Positions 1 through 5,418 of a stretch of 5,639 nucleotides of DNA are shown here, piece by piece. Under the pieces are notes generated by a model. The model had not been told where the DNA came from, did not search any database, and saw only the letters and a list, made by a program, of their open reading frames with translations. Every line of letters begins with the position of its first letter. Position 1 is the first letter of the stretch. The DNA comes from Robiginitomaculum sp. Its GTDB lineage: Bacteria; Pseudomonadota; Alphaproteobacteria; Caulobacterales; Maricaulaceae. Where the stretch lies: NCBI GenBank assembly GCA_016765255.1, contig JAESQI010000061.1, positions 2,133 through 7,771 on the forward strand, given 5' to 3'. The position numbers were made by a program, and so were the translations under genes.

Positions 1-2231
1 ATTATGTCCAAGATAAATACGGTAAAGATCAGGTCGCGCACATTATTACCTTCGGGACGTTACAAGCTCGCGCTGTTGTCCGTGATGTCGGGCGGGTCTT
101 GCAAATGCCTTTGGGGCAGGTGGATAGACTGGCAAAGCTCGTCCCGTCAAACCCTGCAAATCCCGTTAGCTTGGCCGAAGCGATTAAATTGGAACCTGAT
201 TTGCGAAAAGCCCGCGACGAGGAGCCTGCCGTCCGTGAACTATTAACCATGGCCTTGCAACTTGAAGGGCTATACAGAAACGCGTCGACCCACGCGGCGG
301 GCGTCGTTATCGGTGACCGTCCTTTAAATACACTGGTTGCGCTTTATCTTGATCCGCGTTCTGATATTCCTGCAACACAATTTACCATGAAATGGGTGGA
401 AAAAGCTGGGCTGGTCAAGTTTGATTTTTTAGGCCTTAAAACTTTGACCGTTATTGATAGGGCGTTAAAATATTTGGCCCGACAGGGCATTAAGCTTGAT
501 TTGGATACTATCGCCCTTGATGATGCCAAATCCTATAAGGGGCTTGCGGATGGGTTGTCCCAAGGGGTGTTCCAACTTGAGAGTTCGGGTATGCGCGATA
601 CTTTGCGCAAAATGGCCCCCGATTCCATAGAGGAATTAACGGCCCTTATTTCGCTCTACCGTCCGGGGCCCATGAAGAATATTGATAGTTATATCAAGCG
701 AAAATTTGGTGAAGAAGAGATTAGTTATCCGCATCCAAGCCTTGAGGAAATTTTAAAAGAAACGTACGGCATTATCATCTATCAAGAACAGGTGATGCAA
801 ATTGCGCAGGTTTTGTCTGGATATTCCCTTGGGGATGCGGATATTTTACGCCGAGCCATGGGCAAAAAAGACAAGGCAGAAATGGCGCGGCAAAAATCTA
901 TATTTGTCGACGGGGCGGAAAAAAATGGTGTAAAAGGTGTCCTAGCCAGTGAAATATTTGAGCTCGTTAACGAATTTGCTGGATACGGGTTTAACAAATC
1001 TCACGCGGCGGCTTACGCTATGATTTCGTACCGCACGGCATATTTAAAGGCCAATACCCCAGTAGAATTTATGGCCGCGTCCATGAGTCTTGACATCGCC
1101 AATGTCGATAAATTGGCTTTGTTTCATAAGGAATGTACGCGCATGAAATTGGATATTGTACTCCCTTGTGTCAACACCAGCCTTGCCGATTTCGAAGTTG
1201 ATAATGGACGGCTTATTTATGCTTTAGGCGCGATAAAAAATGTCGGAGTTGACGCTATGCGCCATGTGATTGATGTTCGAAATCAAGGAGGGGCGTTTAA
1301 AGATTTATTTGATTTCGCCCAACGCGTGGACGCTCGTTCAGTGAATAAACGGGCCTATGAAAACCTAGCACGAGTGGGCGCGTTTGACGTGCTCGAACCA
1401 AATAGGGCGCGGGCGTATCATGCAGCTTCTACGCTGCACGCCATTTCCACAAGATGCGCGCAAGAACGAAATTCTACGCAGGTCAATTTGTTTGGCGATG
1501 TGGATACGGCGATGGCGGAACCAGAATTGCCCAATACGCCTGAGTGGGGTATTGTGAAAAAATTGGACGAAGAGTTGTCAGCAGCGGGGTTTTATCTCAG
1601 CGGTCACCCGCTTGAACTGCAAATGGAAAGTTTGCAGAAGCGAAAATTTACATTGGTTGAGGACATCTCAGAATCTATGGCCCGTCAGTCAGCCGTGATC
1701 AAAATAGCGGGGGTGCTCCATAAACGACAAGAGCGTATTTCAGGGCGGACGGGCAAACGGTTTGCATATCTCAATTTATCCGATCCAACAGGTGAGTATG
1801 AAGTGTTTATTGGCGAGGATATGCTGGTGGCAAATCGAAATATCCTGACCATTGGCCATTTGTTAGAATTGCAAATCAAATTAAACTTTCGGGACGGGGA
1901 AATACGCATGAGCGGAAATTCTCTTAAAATCTTACAAACATCCAAAGCAGATGAAAGTGCGAATGGTTTGGCGGCACAAACAAACACCCCCCCTACAATA
2001 ATGGGTATCAATGTTTATTTGCGCCATCAAGATGCATTGGAGGGCTTAAAGCGTTGCATTGCAGGGCTCGATAGTGCGCCTGTAAAAACAAAAGGGAAGA
2101 TGCGAATTGTTGTTCCCTTGGATAAGGCGCGTGAGGTTGAGTTGAAACTTCCGGGTCAATATAGTCTTGATCCTAAATTTCGCTCTGCATTAAAAGCGGT
2201 CGCTGGGGTGGAAAAAATAAGTGAATTTTAG
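1..2231 (+). CDS. dnaE: DNA polymerase III alpha subunit, C-terminal 742 residues (5' truncated by window edge)
   Basis: Catalytic subunit of the replicative DNA polymerase. The frame is open from base 3 (beginning YVQDKYGKDQ), so the ATG at 99 is internal. By comparison with E. coli DnaE (1160 aa), the window starts just after the PDFDVDF motif; the PHP domain and first two catalytic aspartates lie outside. The third catalytic aspartate is present in LVKFDFLGL (Asp codon 423-425; E. coli D555). Next come the fingers region with YRPGPM (657-674) and YGIIIYQEQVMQIAQ, the FAGYGFNKSH motif (about 972-1005), and a helix-hairpin-helix stretch (about 1206-1400). A clamp-binding pentapeptide QVNLF is at 1479-1493 (E. 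coli has QADMF). An OB-fold (about 1695-1930) and a short C-terminal domain ending EKISEF complete it. The frame is intact. It is the housekeeping DnaE1 type, not DnaE2/ImuC, because it keeps the clamp motif and full C-terminal layout. It ends 156 bases before rpsB. Confidence 0.96.
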   Translation, partial: YVQDKYGKDQVAHIITFGTLQARAVVRDVGRVLQMPLGQVDRLAKLVPSNPANPVSLAEAIKLEPDLRKARDEEPAVRELLTMALQLEGLYRNASTHAAGVVIGDRPLNTLVALYLDPRSDIPATQFTMKWVEKAGLVKFDFLGLKTLTVIDRALKYLARQGIKLDLDTIALDDAKSYKGLADGLSQGVFQLESSGMRDTLRKMAPDSIEELTALISLYRPGPMKNIDSYIKRKFGEEEISYPHPSLEEILKETYGIIIYQEQVMQIAQVLSGYSLGDADILRRAMGKKDKAEMARQKSIFVDGAEKNGVKGVLASEIFELVNEFAGYGFNKSHAAAYAMISYRTAYLKANTPVEFMAASMSLDIANVDKLALFHKECTRMKLDIVLPCVNTSLADFEVDNGRLIYALGAIKNVGVDAMRHVIDVRNQGGAFKDLFDFAQRVDARSVNKRAYENLARVGAFDVLEPNRARAYHAASTLHAISTRCAQERNSTQVNLFGDVDTAMAEPELPNTPEWGIVKKLDEELSAAGFYLSGHPLELQMESLQKRKFTLVEDISESMARQSAVIKIAGVLHKRQERISGRTGKRFAYLNLSDPTGEYEVFIGEDMLVANRNILTIGHLLELQIKLNFRDGEIRMSGNSLKILQTSKADESANGLAAQTNTPPTIMGINVYLRHQDALEGLKRCIAGLDSAPVKTKGKMRIVVPLDKAREVELKLPGQYSLDPKFRSALKAVAGVEKISEF

Positions 2232-2238
2232 CGGCTAA

Positions 2239-2268
2239 TTGACTTGCATCTTGATAATGACCTGTTAT
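2239..2268 (+). promoter_or_regulatory. candidate sigma70-type promoter for rpsB
   Basis: TTGACT at 2239-2244 matches the -35 consensus at five of six positions. TGTTAT at 2263-2268 is a four-of-six -10 match, with an 18-base spacer. It starts 8 bases after the dnaE stop codon and would begin transcription near 2275, giving an rpsB leader of about 110 nucleotides. The good -35 and the position support it; the weak -10 keeps confidence moderate. Inference from sequence only. Confidence 0.4.
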
Positions 2269-2271
2269 ACA

Positions 2272-2379
2272 CCGCTCATAAATTCGTGAGTGGGTTTCGG
2301 CGTCCATGTATTGTGGTTGTCGCTTCCGGTGAAAGTTAGGTCTTTCCAACCCCGCTCTATCGCCAACCGGAACAAGGAG
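2272..2379 (+). promoter_or_regulatory. structured 5' leader of rpsB with Shine-Dalgarno site
   Basis: Three helices can be drawn. CCGCTCAT (2272-2279) pairs with GTGAGTGG (2286-2293), 8 bp including two G-U pairs and a 6-base loop. TTCCGGT (2324-2330) pairs perfectly with ACCGGAA (2366-2372), 7 bp. Directly inside that, GAAAG (2331-2335) pairs with CTTTC (2342-2346) around a 6-base loop. The 7-bp helix ends one base before the ribosome-binding site AAGGAG (2374-2379), which sits 8 bases ahead of the ATG. GGTTG (2315-2319) can instead pair with CAACC at 2347-2351 or 2364-2368, so alternative folds are possible. In E. coli, S2 represses its own rpsB-tsf mRNA through the leader. A similar role here is inference; the fold is hand-drawn. 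Confidence 0.42.
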
Positions 2380-2387
2380 AAAAACCA

Positions 2388-3503
2388 ATGGCATTACCAG
2401 AATTTTCTATGCGACAATTGCTCGAAGCAGGCGTTCATTTTGGACATCAAACACATCGCTGGAATCCAAAAATGGCCCCCTATATTTTTGGGGCACGCTC
2501 TAATATCCATATTATGGATTTATCACAAACTGTGCCGCTTTTACATCAGGCATTGGTGCAAATTCGTGAAGTTGCCTCTGGCGGCGGACGGATTTTGTTT
2601 GTCGGAACAAAACGCCAAGCCTCCGATGTTATTAAAGCCTCAGCATCGCGGTGTGCACAATATTATGTAAATCACCGTTGGCTGGGTGGTATGCTCACAA
2701 ATTGGCAGACCATTTCAAATTCTATTGCTCGCCTTAGAGAGCTCGAAACATTATTAGGCGCTGAAAGCGATACTGGTCTGACTAAAAAAGAACTTTTGAA
2801 GCTTACGCGTGAAAAAGACAAACTTGACCGTGCTCTTGGCGGTATTAAAGACATGGGGAAAATTCCCAATTTGATCATTGTTATTGATACCAACAAAGAA
2901 GCCTTGGCAATTAAAGAAGCCCGCAAGCTCGGTATTCCAATCGTGGCTATTCTGGACACAAATTGTAATCCAGAAGATGCAGATTTTCCAATACCTGGTA
3001 ATGATGACGCCGTACGGGCGATTTCTCTATATTGTGATTTGATGGCTGATGCCGTTCTTGACGGCATGACAGAAAACGCCATTGACGCTGGTGTTGATAT
3101 CGGTGCCGCTTCTCATCCAGTCGAAACCGCAATTGCTGAAAAACCTGCTGCAGAAACTCCAGCACCTGTGCCTGTTGCAGAAGAAAAGCCAGCACATGTT
3201 GTAAAAACTCAAGCTGCGCCAGAACCTGTAGCTGAAACGAAGCCCGTTGCAGCAACTGACGACATTTCTTTGATTGACGGTATTGGCCCGACATATGAGA
3301 AAAAACTTGTCGCCGCTGGCATAACCACATTTTCACAAATTGCTGCATTGGACGAAAAATCCATTGAGGTGCTCAATGACAAGCTAGACCTCAAGGGAAA
3401 GATTGTAAGCGGTGAATGGAGTGAACAGGCCAAAGAACTCATGGCCGGCAAACCACCGCGCGCAAAAATTGATCAAGTTAAAGCTGATAAAGCTGATGCA
3501 TAA
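2388..3503 (+). CDS. rpsB: 30S ribosomal protein S2 with C-terminal linker and helix-hairpin-helix-like domain
   Basis: Small-subunit ribosomal protein that binds late in 30S assembly and works with S1 near the mRNA exit side. The N-terminal S2 signature (LLEAGVHFGHQTHRWNPKM, residues 7-25) and the second signature around IDTNKEALAIKEARKLGIP (about 165-183) are clear. The start at 2388 is fixed by AAGGAG 8 bases upstream and by alignment. The protein is 371 aa; E. coli S2 is 241. The conserved core ends near residue 230. Residues 231-290 form a Pro/Ala/Glu/Val-rich linker. Residues 291-354 form a compact domain starting DDISLIDGIGPTYEKKL and continuing AAGITTFSQIAAL to GEWSEQAKELMAG. This resembles the small GIGP helix-hairpin-helix domain I recall at the C termini of alphaproteobacterial L21 and NuoE. 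A Lys-rich tail (355-371) follows. The function of the extension is unknown. Frame intact; tsf lies 96 bases downstream. Confidence 0.97.
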   Translation: MALPEFSMRQLLEAGVHFGHQTHRWNPKMAPYIFGARSNIHIMDLSQTVPLLHQALVQIREVASGGGRILFVGTKRQASDVIKASASRCAQYYVNHRWLGGMLTNWQTISNSIARLRELETLLGAESDTGLTKKELLKLTREKDKLDRALGGIKDMGKIPNLIIVIDTNKEALAIKEARKLGIPIVAILDTNCNPEDADFPIPGNDDAVRAISLYCDLMADAVLDGMTENAIDAGVDIGAASHPVETAIAEKPAAETPAPVPVAEEKPAHVVKTQAAPEPVAETKPVAATDDISLIDGIGPTYEKKLVAAGITTFSQIAALDEKSIEVLNDKLDLKGKIVSGEWSEQAKELMAGKPPRAKIDQVKADKADA

Positions 3504-3507
3504 GAAA

Positions 3508-3543
3508 ATAGGGATGGGTGTAAATTTGAACATTCGTCCCTAT
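3508..3543 (+). terminator. 13-bp hairpin between rpsB and tsf (attenuator, processing site or weak terminator)
   Basis: Four bases after the rpsB stop codon, 3508-3520 pairs with 3531-3543 around a 10-base loop. The outer seven pairs (ATAGGGA with TCCCTAT) are perfect. The inner six include three G-U wobbles, so the helix is much stronger in RNA from this strand. Only a poor T-run (ATTTAAC) follows, so a full Rho-independent terminator is doubtful. A partial attenuator lowering tsf relative to rpsB, an RNase III site, or 3'-end protection of rpsB mRNA all fit. Confidence 0.5.
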
Positions 3544-3589
3544 ATTTAACGCAAAGCGGGCCACCGTTATACGTGAACACCAAATTTAT

Positions 3590-3595
3590 GGAGAG
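3590..3595 (+). promoter_or_regulatory. tsf ribosome-binding site (decides the start codon)
   Basis: GGAGAG lies 4 bases before the ATG at 3600 (6 bases counting from GGAG). It supports 3600 over the in-frame GTG at 3573 and ATG at 3588; the latter would overlap the site. Confidence 0.75.
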
Positions 3596-3599
3596 TAAA

Positions 3600-4523
3600 A
3601 TGGCACAAATAACAGCTGCTCTGGTTAAAGAATTACGAGATAAAACATCTGCAGGCATGATGGATTGCAAAAAAGCCCTGACTGAAGTTGACGGAAATAT
3701 CGAAGCCGCAATCGACTGGTTGCGAAAAAAAGGCATTGCCAAGGCGACAAAAAAATCTGGCCGAATTGCCTCCGAAGGTCTGGTTGCATTTTGCACCAAG
3801 GGTAATATCGGGGCATTGGTAGAAGTTAATTCTGAAACCGATTTTGTTGCCAGAAATGACGAATTTCAAGGTGCTGTACGCGAAATAGCCACTTTGGCCG
3901 TTGATGCAAATGGCGATATTGCGGCGCTTGCAGGCGCGACAACACAGGCTGGCGTTAGTGTTAGCAATTATTTGACAGCTCTAATTGCTAAACTCGGCGA
4001 GAATATGAGCTTGCGCCGCACATCTTCAGTGAATGTAAAGGAAGGCGTTGTTGCTGCGTATATACACGGGGCAATTTCTGAAGGCCTTGGCGGCATTGGT
4101 GTGTTGGTTGGCCTTGAGTCGAGTGGCGATAAAGACGCGCTCAACGTTTTGGGTAAAAAAATTGCTATGCATATTGCTGCCACGTCTCCGTTGGCACTCA
4201 GTGTTGATGATTTGGATCCAGCGGTTGTAGAGCGTGAGCGGACAGTGCTTTCTGATCAAGCTCGTGCGTCTGGCAAACCTGAAAACATTATCGAAAAAAT
4301 GGTTGAAGGTCGAATTCGCAAGTTTTACCAAGAATCAGTACTGTTAAACCAAACATTTGTCATGGACGGTGAACGCAGTGTTGCAAAAGTCATAGAAGAT
4401 GAAGCCAAATCTTTGGGCACAGACATTAAAATGACTTCATTTGTTCGCATGGGTCTGGGTGAAGGTATTGAGAAAAAAGAAGAAGACTTTGCCGCAGAAG
4501 TTGCTGCAATGAGTGGCTCCTAA
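3600..4523 (+). CDS. tsf: translation elongation factor Ts
   Basis: Guanine-nucleotide exchange factor that releases GDP from EF-Tu in the cytoplasm. The start chosen gives MAQITAALVKELRDKT, which aligns with E. coli MAEITASLVKELRERT; frame extension to a GTG at 3573 adds nine unconserved residues. The protein is 307 aa against 283 in E. coli, mainly from a longer C-terminal half, as is common in alphaproteobacteria. Residues 1-55 form the UBA-like N-terminal domain carrying signature 1 (LRDKTSAGMMDCKKAL, 12-27). Signature 2 (EVNSETDFVA, 75-84) contains the TDFV loop; its Asp81 and Phe82 correspond to the pair that intrudes near the Mg site of EF-Tu. Later conserved stretches are KIAMHIAATSP, SGKPENIIEKMVEGR and the C-terminal GEGIEKKEEDFAAEVAAM. 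No lesion is seen. It follows rpsB as in most bacteria and is probably co-transcribed with it, moderated by the intergenic hairpin. Confidence 0.97.
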   Translation: MAQITAALVKELRDKTSAGMMDCKKALTEVDGNIEAAIDWLRKKGIAKATKKSGRIASEGLVAFCTKGNIGALVEVNSETDFVARNDEFQGAVREIATLAVDANGDIAALAGATTQAGVSVSNYLTALIAKLGENMSLRRTSSVNVKEGVVAAYIHGAISEGLGGIGVLVGLESSGDKDALNVLGKKIAMHIAATSPLALSVDDLDPAVVERERTVLSDQARASGKPENIIEKMVEGRIRKFYQESVLLNQTFVMDGERSVAKVIEDEAKSLGTDIKMTSFVRMGLGEGIEKKEEDFAAEVAAMSGS

Positions 4524-4560
4524 AGACGATTTTCTTCAATATATTTTCATTTGACCGCTT

Positions 4561-4621
4561 CTAACCTTAGACGCGGGGCTTGAGCTCGGCTATATTCACT
4601 TTTAGTGAGTCGGTAGGTTAG
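4561..4621 (+). promoter_or_regulatory. paired region in the tsf-pyrH gap
   Basis: CTAACCT (4561-4567) pairs perfectly with AGGTTAG (4615-4621), enclosing 47 bases. Inside it, CGGCT (4587-4591) can pair with AGTCG (4608-4612) with one G-U, and CACT (4597-4600) with AGTG (4604-4607) around TTT. No T-tract follows, so it does not look like an intrinsic terminator for tsf. It overlaps the candidate promoter, so the outer helix could form only in read-through transcripts from tsf. Hand-drawn fold. Confidence 0.3.
4568..4596 (+). promoter_or_regulatory. candidate promoter for pyrH
   Basis: TAGACG (4568-4573) is a four-of-six -35 match. TATATT (4591-4596) is a five-of-six -10 match, with a 17-base spacer. 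Transcription would start near 4603, giving a leader of about 50 bases before the pyrH ATG. Plausible, but promoters of this class are poorly predicted by eye in alphaproteobacteria. Confidence 0.35.
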
Positions 4622-4652
4622 GCCTGCGTGCCCGACACTTGAAGGTGATAAA

Positions 4653-5276
4653 ATGAGCAAAAAGCTAATATACAATCGTGTTTTACTAAAAATTTCAGGT
4701 GAAGCTTTGATGGGGCAGCAATCTTACGGGATTGATGTGGCCATGACCAGTAAAATTGCCAAAGAAGTGGCTGATGTTCATGCCAAAGGTGTGGAAATCG
4801 GCCTTGTCATTGGTGGTGGAAATATTTTTCGCGGACTTTCTGCATCCGCAGCTGGTATCGAGCGTACAACTGCCGATTATATGGGCATGCTGGCGACCAT
4901 TATGAATGCACTTGCTATGCAAAGCGCATTGGAGCGGATCGGACTTGATACCCTTACAGTCGATGATTTTATGTTTAGTCCGTATGGTTACTCTCTAAAC
5001 GCAATACATCATCACGATTACCTAACCATTCACATTACGCCACAACCTCATAGTAGCTACGTTAGCATTGTTGCTAGCATTAATATATTACCGCTCATTC
5101 CGAGGTTTTTAGCGACGTTAGCGCCTAAGTCTTTTGATATCGTCACGGTAAATGACAACACCAGTAGCACTGAAGTTAATGGCTATATGCCAGCCACCTA
5201 CCGATGCAAAAATCATAGTGCGGCGTTATTAAAATCCGGATATTCAATGGATTATCATAACTTCACCCTCGTTTGA
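4653..5276 (+). CDS. pyrH: chimeric ORF: UMP kinase N-terminal ~100 residues joined in frame to AdoMet decarboxylase C-terminus
   Basis: The first ~100 codons encode the N-terminal part of uridylate kinase, which phosphorylates UMP to UDP with ATP. Visible landmarks are LLKISGEAL (residues 11-19), GGGNIFRG (54-61) and DYMGMLATIMNALAM (75-89), all in expected positions; the start at 4653 has AAGGTG 5 bases upstream. Family members continue after the GLDT-type motif with a segment like RVMSAIPM, then the GTGNPFFTTD loop and KATKVDG. None of these appears in any frame. Instead the frame runs on as AdoMet decarboxylase to residue 207. PyrH is normally about 240 aa, so roughly 140 residues, including much of the UMP and ATP sites, are missing. 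The product would not be an active UMP kinase. The location after tsf is the usual pyrH locus, so the head is native and the tail foreign. A cloning or assembly chimera is the likely cause. Confidence 0.85.
   Translation: MSKKLIYNRVLLKISGEALMGQQSYGIDVAMTSKIAKEVADVHAKGVEIGLVIGGGNIFRGLSASAAGIERTTADYMGMLATIMNALAMQSALERIGLDTLTVDDFMFSPYGYSLNAIHHHDYLTIHITPQPHSSYVSIVASINILPLIPRFLATLAPKSFDIVTVNDNTSSTEVNGYMPATYRCKNHSAALLKSGYSMDYHNFTLV
4945..4964. other. chimeric junction between two unrelated genome segments
   Basis: PyrH similarity holds through GLDT (codons 97-100, 4941-4952). Similarity to AdoMet decarboxylase is clear from VDDFMFSP (4959 onward). The breakpoint must lie between, within about 20 bases. 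No insertion sequence end, target duplication, att-like core or tRNA is visible there. Confidence 0.75.
4953..5276 (+). pseudogene. C-terminal fragment of eukaryote-type S-adenosylmethionine decarboxylase
   Basis: AdoMet decarboxylase makes decarboxylated AdoMet, the aminopropyl donor for spermidine. About 107 residues match the C-terminal third of the eukaryote-type enzyme. Human AMD1 has MFNPCGYSMNG, then TIHITPEPEFSYVSF; this ORF has MFSPYGYSLNA (ORF residues 107-117), then TIHITPQPHSSYVSI (125-139). Ser114 and His127 correspond to human Ser229 and His243, which act in proenzyme processing and catalysis. Human Cys226 is Tyr here, and Glu247 is Gln. The end GYSMDYHNFTLV resembles the human CQSAMFNDYNFVFTSF region. 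The N-terminal two thirds, with the pyruvoyl-forming serine and its ESS motif, are absent because of the junction, so the fragment cannot be active. The E. coli-type SpeD is a different subfamily and does not match. I recall eukaryote-type enzymes in some marine gammaproteobacteria. A native full gene probably exists in the source organism. Confidence 0.75.
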
Positions 5277-5342
5277 CCGACGCAAACCACAGCAGCACCA
5301 CGCCGAAATATATTTTACTTTTAGTATTCTACTGTCAAGTTA

Positions 5343-5378
5343 TTAACCGATAACTAAGGTAGTTTAACCGGTGTTATC
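5343..5378. repeat. small direct and inverted repeats upstream of the aidB-like gene
   Basis: TTAACCG occurs at 5343-5349 and 5364-5370, 21 bases apart (two helical turns). GATAAC (5349-5354) is inverted as GTTATC (5373-5378), and AACTA (5352-5356) as TAGTT (5360-5364) around a 3-base loop. The two-turn spacing would suit a regulator-binding site, but the arms are short and may be chance. I see no convincing promoter or terminator elsewhere in 5277-5418. Confidence 0.25.
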
Positions 5379-5404
5379 TCTGAATTTAATCAACAAATGA
5401 CAGT

Positions 5405-5409
5405 AAGGA
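5405..5409 (+). promoter_or_regulatory. ribosome-binding site of the aidB-like gene
   Basis: AAGGA sits 9 bases before the ATG at 5419. It favours this start over the out-of-frame ATGs at 5397 and 5414. Confidence 0.6.
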
Positions 5410-5418
5410 CGGTATGCA

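Noticed and set aside
1987..1993. Run of seven C in dnaE as a possible slippage or frameshift site
   Set aside because: The frame continues normally on both sides with expected DnaE C-terminal sequence, and there is no downstream structure or alternative frame of note.
99..2231. dnaE starting at the ATG at 99
   Set aside because: The frame is open to base 3, and the upstream residues (KYGKDQVAHIITFGTLQARAVVRDVGRV) match DnaE, so this ATG is internal and the gene is cut by the window edge.
2947..3348. Gln-rich 133-residue open frame on the minus strand
   Set aside because: It is the antisense of the Ala/Glu/Pro-rich linker of S2. The composition follows from the sense codons; it matches no family I recognise and lies wholly under a confident gene.
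3545..3573. TTTAAC with TTATAC as a separate tsf promoter
   Set aside because: Both hexamers match the consensus poorly, and transcription would start too close to the ribosome-binding site.
3573..4523. tsf starting at the GTG at 3573
   Set aside because: EF-Ts proteins begin at the residue encoded at 3600, and GGAGAG is placed correctly only for that start.
4551..4556. TTGACC as a -35 element for pyrH
   Set aside because: No acceptable -10 hexamer lies 16-18 bases downstream (the region is CG-rich); the pair at 4568-4596 is better.
4653..5276. A novel bifunctional kinase-decarboxylase fusion
   Set aside because: Both halves lack essential parts: the UMP/ATP sites of PyrH and the pyruvoyl-forming region of AdoMet decarboxylase. 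A junction artefact explains this better.
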